The position numbers and the translations under genes were made by a program. A stretch of 64,000 nucleotides of DNA from Rutidosis leptorrhynchoides (Eukaryota; Streptophyta; Magnoliopsida; Asterales; Asteraceae), in NCBI RefSeq assembly GCF_046630445.1, contig NC_092335.1, positions 7,173,501 to 7,237,500 of the forward strand. The letters are read 5' to 3'. Within the stretch, counting starts at the first letter, position 1. Each line of letters opens with the position of its first letter. The notes under the pieces were generated by a model, which worked only from the letters and a program-made list of their open reading frames with translations, was not told the origin of the DNA and ran no database searches. Positions 1-10,738 of the stretch are shown here, in pieces.

Positions 1-784
1 TGGGTAGAGCGAAAGGACGATACAAACGCTTGAAGACATGCTACGATCATGTGTTATTGATTTCGGAAACAGTTGGGATCGACATCTACCGTTAGCAGAA
101 TTTTCCTACAACAACAGCTACCATTCAAGCATTGAGATGGCGCCGTTTGAAGCACTTTATGGTAGAAAGTGCAGGTCTCCGATTTGTTGGAGTGAAGTGG
201 GGGATAGACAGATTACGGGTCCGGAGATTATACAAGAAACTACCGAGAAGATCATCCAAATTCAACAACGGTTGAAAACCGCCCAAAGTCGACAAAAGAG
301 CTACGCTGACATTAAAAGAAAAGATATAGAATTTGAAATTGGAGAGATGGTCATGCTTAAAGTTGCACCTTGAAAAGGCGTTGTTCGATTTGGTAAACGA
401 GGGAAATTAAATCCAAGGTATATTGGACCATTCAAGATTATTGATCGTGTCAGACCAGTAGCTTACCGACTTGAGTTACCTCAACAACTCGCGGCTGTAC
501 ATAACACTTTCCACGTCTCGAATTTGAAGAAATGTTTTGCTAAAGAAGATCTCACTATTCCGTTAGATGAAATCCAAATCAACGAAAAACTTCAATTCAT
601 CGAAGAACCCGTCGAAATAATGGATCGTGAGGTTAAAAGACTTAAGCAAAACAAGATACCAATTGTTAAGGTTCGATGGAATGCTCGTAGAGGACCCGAG
701 TTCACCTGGGAGCGTGAAGATCAGATGAAGAAGAAATACCCGCATCTATTTCCAGAAGATTCGTCAACACCTTCAACAGATTAA
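1..784 (+). pseudogene. Tekay-type Ty3/gypsy pol 3' end (integrase C-terminus plus chromodomain), two nonsense codons
   Basis: This is the end of the polyprotein of a chromovirus-type LTR retrotransposon. It covers the last part of the integrase core (an [14 protein letters not shown] stretch), the integrase C-terminal domain and a chromodomain-like tail at about 605-765 ([13 protein letters not shown] ... KVRW ... FTWEREDQM), ending in TAA at 782-784. The first ~380 bases match 63624-64000 with only about four differences, so both copies belong to one family. Two differences create stops in the otherwise single frame: CAG to TAG at 5-7 and TGG to TGA at 371-373. The chromodomain tail and integrase type point to the Tekay/Del clade (family knowledge). 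The 5' part lies outside the window. The copy cannot encode a full polyprotein without readthrough. Confidence 0.93.
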
Positions 785-806
785 AATTTCGGGACGAAAT
801 TTATTT

Positions 807-819
807 AACGGGTAGGTAC
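807..819 (+). promoter_or_regulatory. Polypurine tract, family A copy 1
   Basis: AACGGGTAGGTAC lies immediately 5' of the LTR start TGTAGTGACC. This is where plus-strand DNA synthesis is primed in LTR retrotransposons. The position, directly between the pol stop and the 3' LTR, supports the call, although the tract is not purely purine. A 16-nt identical copy occurs internally in copy 3 at 59679-59694. Confidence 0.7.
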
Positions 820-3800
820 TGTAGTGACCCGAACTTTTCCATGTTTATATATATTAATTGAGATTGATATTTACATGATTAAATGTTTCCAACATGTTAA
901 GCAATCAAACTTGTTAAGACTTGATTAATTGAAATATGTTTCATATAGACAATTGACCACCCAAGTTGACCGGTGATTCACGAACGTTAAAACTTGTAAA
1001 AACTATACGATGACATATATATGGTTATATATATAGTTAACATGTTTTTATTATAAGTATGTATCTCATTAGGTATTTTAACAATGAGTTATATACATAA
1101 AAATGAGACTATTAATTTAAGAAACTCGAAAACGATATATATAACGATTATCATTATAACAACGTCTTACTAGGTACATATGAATCATATTAAGATATTG
1201 ATACACTTGGTTAATTATGTTAAATGATAAGTAAATATATTATTAAGTGTATTAACAATGAAATACATATGTAAAAATAAGACTACTAACTTAATGATTT
1301 CGAAACGAGACATATATGTAACGATTATCGTTGTAACGACATTTAACTGTATATACATCATACTGAGATATATTATATATCATAATATCATGATAATATA
1401 ACAATTTAATATCTCATTTGTTATAATAAACAATGGGTTAACAACATTCAACAAGATCATTAACCTAAAGGTTTCAAAACAACATTTACATGTAACGACT
1501 AACGATGACTTAACGACTCAGTTAAAATGTATATACATGTAGTGTTTTAATATGTATTCATACACTTTTGAAAGACTTCAAGACACTTATCAAAATACTT
1601 CTACTTAACAAAAATGCTTACAATTACATCCTCGTTCAGTTTCATCAACAATTCTACTCGTATGCACCCGTATTCGTACTCGTACAATACACAGCTTTTA
1701 GATGTATGTACTATTGGTATATACACTCTAATGATCAGCTCTTAGCAGCCCATGTGAGTCACCTAACACATGTGGGAACCATCATTTGGCAACTAGCATG
1801 AAATATCTCATAAAATTACAAAAATATGAGTAATCATTCATGACTTATTTACATGAAAACAAAATTACATATCCTTTATATCTAATCCATACACCAACGA
1901 CCAAAAACACCTACAAACACTTTCATTCTTCAATTTTCTTCATCTAATTGATCTCTCTCAAGTTCTATCTTCAAGTTCTAAGTGTTCTTCATATATTTTA
2001 CAAGTTCTAGTTACATAAAATCAAGAATACTTTCAAGTTTGCTAGCTCACTTCCAATCTTGTAAGGTGATCATCCAACCTCAAGAAATATTTGTTTCTTA
2101 TAGTAGGTTATCATTCTAATACAAGGTAATAATCATATTCAAACTTTGGTTCAATTTCTATAACTATAACAATCTTATTTCAAGTGATGATCTTACTTGA
2201 ACTTGTTTTCGTGTCATGATTCTGCTTCAAGAACTTCGAGCCATCCAAGGATCCGTTGAAGCTAGATCCATTTTTCTCTTTTCCAGTAGGTTTATCCAAG
2301 GAACTTAAGGTAGTAATGATGTTCATAACATCATTCGATTCATACATATAAAGCTATCTTATTCGAAGGTTTAAACTCGTAATCACTAGAACATAGTTTA
2401 GTTAATTCTAAACTTGTTCGCAAACAAAAGTTAATCCTTCTAACTTGACTTTTAAAATTAACTACACACATGTTCTATATCTATATGATATGCTAACTTA
2501 ATGATTTAAAATCTGAAAACACGAAAAACACCGTAAAACCGGATTTACGCCGTCGTAGTAACACCGCGGGCTGTTTTGGGTTAGTTAATTAAAAACTATG
2601 ATAAACTTTGATTTTAAAGTTGTTATTCTGAGAAAATGATTTTTATTATGAACATAAAACTATATCCAAAAATTATGATTAAACTCAAAGTGGAAGTATG
2701 TTTTCTAAAATGGTCATCTAGACGTCGTTCTTTCGACTGAAATGACTACCTTTACAAAAACAACTTGTAACTTATTTTTCCGACTATAAACCTATACTTT
2801 TCTGTTTAGATTCATAAAATAGAGTTCAATATGAAACCATAGCAATTTGATTCACTCAAAACGGATTTAAAATGAAGAAGTTATGGGTAAAACAAGATTG
2901 GATAATTTTTCTCATTTTAGCTACGTGAAAATTGGTAACAAATCTATTCCAACCATAACTTAATCAACTTGTATTGTATATTATGTAATCTTGAGATACC
3001 ATAGACACGTATACAATGTTTCGACCTATCATGTCGACACATCTATATATATTTCGGAACAACCATAGACACTCTATATGTGAATGTTGGAGTTAGCTAT
3101 ACAGGGTTGAGGTTGATTCCAAAATATATATAGTTTGAGTTGTGATCAATACTGAGATACGTATACACTGGGTCGTGGATTGATTCAAGATAATATTTAT
3201 CGATTTATTTCTGTACATCTAACTGTGGACAACTAGTTGTAGGTTACTAACGAGGACAGCTGACTTAATAAACTTAAAACATCAAAATATATTAAAAGTG
3301 TTGTAAATATATTTTGAACATACTTTGATATATATGTATATATTGTTATAGGTTCGTGAATCAACCAGTGGCCAAGTCTTACTTCCCGACGAAGTAAAAA
3401 TCTGTGAAAGTGAGTTATAGTCCCACTTTTAAAATCTAATATTTTTGGGATGAGAATACATGCAGGTTTTATAAATGATTTACAAAATAGACACAAGTAC
3501 GTGAAACTACATTCTATGGTTGAATTATCGAAATCGAATATGCCCCTTTTTATTAAGTCTGGTAATCTAAGAATTAGGGAACAGACACCCTAATTGACGC
3601 GAATCCTAAAGATAGATCTATTGGGCCTAACAAACCCCATCCAAAGAACCGGATGCTTTAGTACTTCGAAATTTATATCATATCCGAAGGGTGTCCCGGA
3701 ATGATGGGGATATTCTTATATATGCATCTTGTTAATGTCGGTTACCAGGTGTTCACCATATGAATGATTTTTATCTCTATGTATGGGATGTGTATTGAAA

Positions 3801-4244
3801 TATGAAATCTTGTGGTCTATTATTATGATTTGATATATATAGGTTAAACCTATAACTCACCAACATTTTTGTTGACGTTTTAAGCATGTTTATTCTCAGG
3901 TGATTATTAAGAGCTTCCGCTGTCGCATACTTAAATAAGGACGAGATTTGGAGTCCATACTTGTATGATATTGTGTAAAAACTGCATTCAAGAAACTTAT
4001 TTTGTTGTAACATATTTGTATTGTAAACCATTATGTAATGGTCGTGTGTAAACAGGATATTTTAGATTATCATTATTTGATAATCTACGTAAAGCTTTTT
4101 AAAACCTTTATCTATGAAATAAAGGTTATGGTTTGTTTTAAAAATGAATGCAGTCTTTGAAAAACGTCTCATATAGAGGTCAAAACCTCGCAACGAAATC
4201 AATTAATATGGAACGTTTTTAATCAATAAGAACGGGACATTTCA
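820..4244 (+). repeat. 3' LTR of family A copy 1 (Tekay-type)
   Basis: The LTR starts TGTAGTGACC and ends GGGACATTTCA. It is recognised by near-identical sequence at 52426-54594 and 54595-57846, the latter followed directly by a tRNA-Met primer site. It is about 170 bp longer than the 54595 copy because of an extra diverged unit around 1046-1222. The sequence after it (CTAGG ...) rejoins an Athila pol reading frame, so CTAGG is the likely right-hand target duplication; the left one is outside the window. A TATA-like TTTATATC lies near 1875. An AATAAA occurs near 4117. The 77-codon frame at 1568-1801 recurs in all copies but is not supported as a gene. Confidence 0.93.
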
Positions 4245-6742
4245 CTAGGACCGTAACAGGATGGCGTGTGTTTATTGATTACAGAAAATTAAATGACGCC
4301 ACCAGAAAAGATCACTTTCCCTTACCTTTCATAGATCAAATGTTGGAAAGATTAGCCGGAAATAGTTACTATTGTTTTCTAGATGGATTTTCTGGATATT
4401 TTCAAATTCCAATAGCACCCGAGGACCAAGAGAAAACCACATTCACGTGCCCTTATGGTACTTTTGCTTACAAACGCATGCCATTTGGACTTTGTAACGC
4501 CCCTGCAACCTTTCAAAGGTGTATGATGGCGATTTTTCACGACATGATAGAAGAATGCATGGAAGTATTCATGGATGACTTTTCAGTCTTCGGTGATACA
4601 TTTGAATCATGTCTAGTTAATCTGGAACGAATGCTCCTTAGATGCGAACAATCAAACCTAGTTCTTAATTGGGAGAAATGCCATTTCATGGTTAAAGAAG
4701 GCATCGTTCTTGGACATAAAATTTCAAAAGAAGGAATTGAAGTGGATAGAGCTAAAGTAGATGTAATTGCTAAACTTCCACATCCCACCAATGTTAGAGG
4801 AGTTAGGAGTTTTCTAGGGCATGCCGGTTTTTACCGACGTTTCATAAAAGATTTTTCTAAAATTGCCACTCCTATGAATAAACTCCTAGAAAAAGATGCT
4901 CCATTCATCTTTTCAGATGAGTGTATCAAATCTTTTAATATTCTTAAAGAAAAACTAACTAATGCGCCGATTATGATAACACCAAATTGGAATCTACCAT
5001 TTGAACTAATGTGCGATGCAAGTGATTTTGCAATGGGAGCCGTTTTAGGACAAAGGATTGAAAAACGATTTCAACCTATATATTATGCTAGTAAGACGTT
5101 ACAAGGAGCACAAACGAACTATACAACTACTGAAAAAGAACTCCTTGCTATTGTCTTTGCTTTTGACAAATTTCGATCATATCTCGTTCTAGCAAAAACG
5201 GTGGTCTATACCGACCATTCTGCTCTTAGATACCTATTTTCAAAACAAGATGCTAAACCAAGATTAATCCGTTGGATCTTACTCTTACAAGAGTTTGATA
5301 TTAAAATCCGAGATAAAAGAGGAGCAGAAAATCTCGCCGCTGATCATCTTTCTCGTCTTGAAAATCCCGAATTAGAAGTTCTAAATGAATCGGCCATACA
5401 AGACAACTTTCCTGATGAATATCTATTGAAGATAGATTATAAAGAAATTCCATGGTTTGCAGACTATGCAAACTACTTAGTTTGTGGATTCCTTGAAAAA
5501 GGATTATCGTACCAAAGACGAAAGAAATTCTTCAGTGATATATAACACTCTTTCTGGGAAGATCCACATCTGTTTAAAAGTTGTCCCGATGGAATAATAC
5601 GCCGATGTGTATTTGGAGATGAAGCTGGTAAAATTTTAAACCATTGTCACACAGGACCAACAGGAGGGCATTATGGGCCTCAACTAACAGCAAGAAAAGT
5701 TTATGAAGCTGGATTCTATTGGCCTACAATTTACAAAGACGCACACCTTCTTTGCAAATCCTGTGATGCATGTCAAAGGGCCGGAAAAATAAGTCAACGT
5801 GATGAAATGCCACAAAATGTCATCCAAGTATGTGAAGTATTTGACATTTGGGGTATTGACTTTATGGGTCCATTTCCAAAATCTCATAATAATCTATATA
5901 TACTCGTAGCCATTGATTATGTATCTAAATGGGCGGAAGCACAAGCTCTCCCAACTAACGATGCACGAGTTGTAGTCAACTTTTTAAAACGTCTTTTTGC
6001 AAGGTTTGGAACACCGAAAGCTTTAATAAGTGATCGGGGTACTCATTTCTGTAATAATCAACTTGAGAAAGTTCTTAAAAGATATGGAGTAACTCATAAA
6101 ATCTCCACCGCATATCATCCACAAACAAGTGGACAAGTTGAAAATACCAACCGAGCTTTAAAACGTATTCTAGAGAAAACCGTAGGATCAAATCCGAAGG
6201 AATGGTCCATTAAATTGGAGGATGCACTCTGGGCTTTTAGAACAGCCTACAAAACTCCAATTGGAACCACACCTTTTAGACTTGTTTATGGAAAAGCATG
6301 TCATCTTCCAGTAGAAATTGAACACAAAGCATTTTGGGCTTTGAAGACATGTAATCTTGATTTACATGATGCCAGACGTCTACGATTAAGTCAACTAAAC
6401 GAATTAGAAGAATTAAGACATGAAGCATACGATAATTCGTTAATCTATAAAGAAAGAACGAAGAAATGGCATGATAAAAGAATCAGAAGTTCAAAAGAAT
6501 TTAAAGAAGGAGACAGAGTTCTTCTTTTCAATTCACTATTCAAGCTATTTCCTGGAAAATTGAAATCAAGATGGTCTGGACCATTCATAGTCAAAAGAGT
6601 TTTCCCATACGGAACGATAGAATTGATAAATTCAAATGGGATTGAATTTAAAGTTAATGGTCACAGAGTTAAACATTACATACATGGTCCGATGGAAGTC
6701 GACAACGAAGTTAATCACAATTTCGACACCACAGCTAACTAA
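4245..6742 (+). pseudogene. Athila-type pol (RT, RNase H, integrase), one internal stop
   Basis: One frame runs from TVTGWRV to a TAA at 6740-6742. The only break inside it is TAA at 5543-5545, where Athila-2 has a lysine codon (AAA to TAA). Domains: reverse transcriptase with [11 protein letters not shown] and the catalytic FMDDFSVFG near 4568-4594; RNase H starting at MCDASDF near 5010; integrase with an HHCC zinc finger around 5640-5780, DIWGIDFMG at 5848-5874, the second D in ISDRGTHF near 6030 and the E in GQVENTNR near 6135; then GKACHLPVE and the GPF-type C-terminal domain. The N-terminal part (gag, protease, start of RT) is separated from it by the copy 1 insertion. It would be non-functional because of the insertion and the stop. 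Confidence 0.93.
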
Positions 6743-6914
6743 GTGTGGGGAGAATCAAGTCTTTAAAGGATAATATGTATTTCTGTTAGAGTTAGATTGT
6801 CTATTTTCGTGTAGTTCTCGAAAATGGAACCCAAATGGTCTTTCCCTAGCAGACCCTAAAGAACTAGTCTTCTCCCCCCATTCTGAATTTTTATTTTTTT
6901 TAGGTTTTTACAAA

Positions 6915-7331
6915 ATGAAGACTGCCTGTGAACTAAACCATGGTCTAATGCTACACGCTTTGATCACTAAAAGAAATAATGACATACTACCAAGTGAAAT
7001 AGTATCAGTAATCAGAGAAAGAATGGACGGAGTTAGAAAAGAATCCAGATGCGAAGATAATAAGTTACAATTTGGTAAAGGAAAATCAAAATCCGCAGCA
7101 AAAAGAAGAGCACGACACCTAGAAAGATGTCACAAATGCGGAAAATGGTCACATGGAGGTAAATGTTCAAATAATCAAACCTATTCAAATACCGAATTTG
7201 TTACTTTATGCAGAGACGGACCGTTCATATGTTTAGAAGAAAAGACACTGAATGCTCGAGGTTACGCCTATGTAGCTATGGAAAATCAATTAAACCGACT
7301 ATCTTATGAATGGGATAGATCATATAACTAA
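6915..7331 (+). CDS. Athila-1 accessory ORF 1, 138 aa, zinc-knuckle-like
   Basis: This intact frame starts 170 bp after the pol stop. Residues ~36-68 are strongly basic (GKGKSKSAAKRRARH), followed by CHKCGKWSHGGKC, a C-x2-C-x4-H-x3-C pattern one residue shorter in its last gap than the retroviral CCHC knuckle. The rest has no recognisable domain. Basic plus zinc knuckle suggests nucleic acid binding (inference). Extra ORFs 3' of pol are known in Athila and Tat lineages, often called env-like, but no signal peptide or membrane segment is visible here. The segment around it is absent from Athila-2, whose sequence passes straight from the motif matching 6850-6895 to that matching ~7900. It may be an insertion in Athila-1 or a loss in Athila-2. 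Confidence 0.55.
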   Translation: MKTACELNHGLMLHALITKRNNDILPSEIVSVIRERMDGVRKESRCEDNKLQFGKGKSKSAAKRRARHLERCHKCGKWSHGGKCSNNQTYSNTEFVTLCRDGPFICLEEKTLNARGYAYVAMENQLNRLSYEWDRSYN

Positions 7332-8204
7332 GAAATCTATTTCACAGGTAAGTCTGTACAGTTTTTATTTTTATTTTTATTTTTAACCTTTTGATAATAA
7401 ACGCTAATTTGTTCGCTAAAAAGTATTAAATTGGTATTGAATAAAATTAGGTTTGGCGACCGAAATTATTGATATCATTCAAAAATTTATTACATCACTG
7501 CGAAATTTAACGTTTATTCTTAAGGTATAAATATCTTTAAACAATCAACCCAAAATATTTCAAAAATTCGTCATGAGTTAAATTAGGTCTTGGAATCGAA
7601 ATTACTTTACCGAAAAGAGGGGCGCATATTTTTGATAATATTTGATTGACTAAAGTGGGATAAAAAGCCAAAAAGATTTTTAATTTTATTTTTACCATGT
7701 TTTTAAAATTAATATTTAAATCTTAAATTAATATTGTAAACTTTGTAAAAAATATATATATTTAAAATTGTAAATATTTGAAAAAATTAATATAAGTTTG
7801 GTATGAATTTATAATTTTTTAAATTAAGTTTGGTGTGAATTTTTAATATAAATTTTGAATTTTATATTTAAGTTGTGTGAAATTAAAAACAAAAATTTAC
7901 TTTATCTCATTAAATTAAAAATATGATTTTTAAAATTCGTCGTAAGTTGAAGACTAGGTCTTTGAACCGAAATTGCTTTACCCAAGGGAGGGACGAGAAC
8001 TTTTATTATCATTATTTTTAATCTTATTGATTTAAAGTATGCCAAAAACATTAAAAAAACCAAAAATCTTAGCTTTTAAAACAATCGCTACAAAAAAAAA
8101 AAGACAAATTTTAAAATTTTGTCGAGGGACGGACTAGGACATCGATCCGAAACAACCTCGTCCTAAATAACAAGGGAAACAAAATTTTAAAATTAAGTAC
8201 TTAA
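7332..8204 (+). other. AT-rich non-coding 3' region of Athila-1 with a recurring degenerate motif
   Basis: There are no supported genes here. A motif of the form TAGGTnTTnnnnCCGAAATT, usually followed by TTTACC and a purine-rich AGnGGGnCG, recurs near 7448, 7586, 7953 and (poorer) 8127, and again near 9333. The stretch at ~7920-8040 is clearly homologous to the Athila-2 sequence at ~36970-37100 on the opposite strand. Confidence 0.6.
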
Positions 8205-8666
8205 TTGTTTTATAAGTTAATGATTATAAAAAAAAAAAAAAACAAAAACAAAAAAACCAGAACCCCGCGATACTATAGGTTTAAATGTATACCATGGGCG
8301 AAAGTTTTGAAGAGGCGAAATAACGCCGCAGTACCATACCATGGTAGACATCCACAGGTTGAGAGAAACCAACAACAAGGTAATGTAGGAGGGGGGAATG
8401 AGATGCAAGAAATGCAGAGGTTTATAGCTTCTCAGGAGTACGAAAATGCTAGACAGAGAGCATTTGAGGATTGGCAAGTTCATCAGAACCAAATCATAGC
8501 TCATTGCCAACATATAGGTAGAAACTATATTCCTACACCGAAACCCATCTTCCCTCCCTGGTCTATAGAGATGCAGCCACCATATCCTACGTATAACCCT
8601 TCCGAAGCATTCTATAGCACCTATGGTTATACCTGGAACCCCTATTGGTACCAGTATCATCCCTAG
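8205..8666 (+). CDS. Athila-1 accessory ORF 2, 153 aa, Pro/Tyr-rich C-terminus
   Basis: The open frame has a Lys/Asn-rich N-terminus coded by a poly-A tract, so the true start may be later. Its middle is Gln-rich and probably helical (EMQEMQRFIASQEYENARQR), and the end is aromatic and proline-rich (PYPTYNPSEAFYSTYGY ... YQYHP). No family is recognised. The composition resembles the low-complexity C-termini of some plant retroelement gag or accessory proteins. Athila-2 lacks this segment: its sequence joins the motif matching ~8050 directly to that matching ~8783 (GTGGGGTAATATACC). Coding status rests only on the open frame and biased composition. Confidence 0.45.
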   Translation: MFYKLMIIKKKKNKNKKTRTPRYYRFKCIPWAKVLKRRNNAAVPYHGRHPQVERNQQQGNVGGGNEMQEMQRFIASQEYENARQRAFEDWQVHQNQIIAHCQHIGRNYIPTPKPIFPPWSIEMQPPYPTYNPSEAFYSTYGYTWNPYWYQYHP

Positions 8667-10738
8667 TATACTTAGTTTTATTTATTTTGTAATTTGTAAT
8701 GATTGATACGTTTAATACTTTTGTTAATATTGTAATAGTTTTTATAATTGTCTAACTTTTATTCTTAGATTTTAATAATTTTTGAATGTGGGGTAATATA
8801 CCAAACTTCAAAAATATGTATATATATTTGCAGTTTATCTTATGTACACAACAAGGTAAAACAACGCATTTTCAAAGACTGGCATTAAGTTCAGCAAAAG
8901 CAACTAATTTTGACGACAAGATGCAAAATATATGTGAAATAACAACAAGACGGAATGAACAAATGATGTGCACCATTTATCATTCAGCAAACAAACGCCA
9001 ATATATTTGGAAACTTTGGTAAAAATTTAATCATTTTCACACAAATCACCCTCAATAATTTAAATTATTACTGATTTCTTGCAAATGAGGGCATTGCAAG
9101 ATCTTAAGTGTGGGAAGGGGTTAAATTCTTTCGGATTTTAAAATTTTTATCTTAAACACTTGGTTACCATTAAAAATACTAGTAAAGCAGTAGTTGTATT
9201 AGAATCTAGTGCTCTCTGATAATAAAGAACAGCCCTAGTCTTATATACCGACTACCCAATTCTAGTAAAAACTTTCAAAATTTTCAATTAAATGAACTCA
9301 AAACCATGTTTATACATATTTATGAACGATAAAACTAGGTTTTAACACCGAAATTATTGTTACCTCGGAAAGGACATAAATTGAGAAACAAACTAAAATG
9401 TTAAAATTCATTTAAAATGGAATAGAGGACGATAAAAAGGAAAATAAAAGCCAAGTGTGGTAAAATTTACCAAGTTATCTTAAACATATGTCACATATAT
9501 CTGTAACAAATAACTGAAAATACTTTTGCTTTGGACTAAACTAAAATGTTTTACCCGATGAAAGAAAAGAAAGATGGATCTACACGATGAATCAATTCCA
9601 TCATTAAAAAGAAGTAAAGTCTTCCGAAAAAGAAACGCGCTTCTTGATTTAGATCATGAAGTTGTCGTCCAGGCCAGCTGTAGGTTGACGGAAAATCCAG
9701 AAAAGTCATCACTAAAATCAGCAGGAAATCCACGGACCTCAGCATTAAACAGGGTCGCCAAGTGGTCAGATTTATCCTAACCATGAGAAGGATTTATCTC
9801 GTACAATGGGGGGCACCATGCAAATTAGCCGGATAAGACTAATGAATCAGATCCCCAGAAAGGATAATCTCCTTAAAGATTAAAAATCAGCTTTTAAGAC
9901 TGATATTACTCAATCATAGAGATTGACCTTAAAGATTGAGAATTCAAACTCATGGAATTCAATGATATCTAAACTCGAGCTTGAACGAGAAAATATTTTG
10001 ATCAAAATTACAAACCGATTTGTTTTCTGAAAACCCTATTTTCAATGCGTTCATTACCATTGAACGTAAAATCCTAGGAATTCACCTGGAATTCATTAGG
10101 TCACCTGAACTAAAACGGGTGTCAACCGTAAGAACGGTGGTTGCATAGTGGTCAAAGACAGGACCTTGTGCCATACCGAAAAATCATAAGGGTGAGCTTT
10201 ACTATTGCTCCTACCAAGGATAGTAATTGCGTCCGACACGTTATAGACCATAATTAAAAGCATGTCAGGGGACATTGCCTTAACAGTTGCTTGTTCAACG
10301 CTTTCCTTTACAACCGGACGGTAGTTTACCGAAAGGTAATATACGGGACAAGTAAACTGGACGTGTTGCTTTCCAAATACAAGGTTAGCAAGTGGATGAC
10401 ACAAAACCGCAAGTTTTGAGCTAAAATTTTCAAATCTGAAACCCACCAAACCCACAAATATATTTTGCAAACACCGGTAAAGGGTTATTCCGGAAAACTT
10501 ATCTAGGGTAAAAACTAGATTTAATTTTCAAAAGATCAAATGTTTTCATAAAGATCCAATTTCCTTAATGGATCTAAATTTTTATAGTCATGTGAAACTG
10601 TAAACCATATCGTTACTACCATTGTTTATACCGCCGTATAGAAATCACTGATGTACAAAGTGTGAAGAATAAAGAAGTGATTCTAGTATTTCAAGACGAT
10701 ATTGCTTGAGGACAAGCAACGCTCAAGTGTGGGATATT
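8667..10738 (+). other. Long 3' untranslated region of Athila-1
   Basis: This region is homologous along most of its length to Athila-2 at 35033-36990 (opposite strand), including AAGTGTGGGnAGGGG near 9107 and the GAGGACAAGCAACG block near 10708. The short frame at 9574-9780 is open here but stopped in Athila-2, so it is not called. The purine-rich GTGTGGGATAT just before the LTR (10728-10737) is the likely polypurine tract. Confidence 0.7.
10096..10470 (-). CDS. Antisense ORF in Athila-1 3' region, 124 aa, uncertain
   Basis: The frame is open on the strand opposite to the element. It shares a clearly related protein stretch with the plus-strand frame at 35493-35717 in Athila-2: VLCHPLAN, then QFTCPVYYLSVNYRPVVKES, then DAITIL. 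In Athila-2 the frame is shorter and shifts after DAITIL. The N-terminal part is hydrophobic and aromatic. Antisense ORFs have been described in plant Ty3/gypsy elements with extra ORFs, so a gene is possible. Shared ancestry of the underlying DNA explains the match equally well. No domain is recognised. Confidence 0.3.
   Translation of the reverse strand: MQNIFVGLVGFRFENFSSKLAVLCHPLANLVFGKQHVQFTCPVYYLSVNYRPVVKESVEQATVKAMSPDMLLIMVYNVSDAITILGRSNSKAHPYDFSVWHKVLSLTTMQPPFLRLTPVLVQVT

Noticed and set aside
1568..1801. 77-codon frame repeated in all three family A LTRs (also 53000-53233, 55169-55402)
   Set aside because: The copies are recent duplicates, so an open frame is expected to be shared. 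It has no domain, and the frame lies upstream of the probable TATA box.
8217..8660. 147-codon minus-strand frame opposite Athila-1 accessory ORF 2
   Set aside because: Poly-Phe end comes from the poly-A tract. The plus-strand frame has the more protein-like composition, although neither is proven.
9574..9780. 68-codon sense frame in the Athila-1 3' region (MDLHDESIPSLKRSK...)
   Set aside because: The homologous Athila-2 DNA has stops in this frame, so conservation is at the DNA level only.
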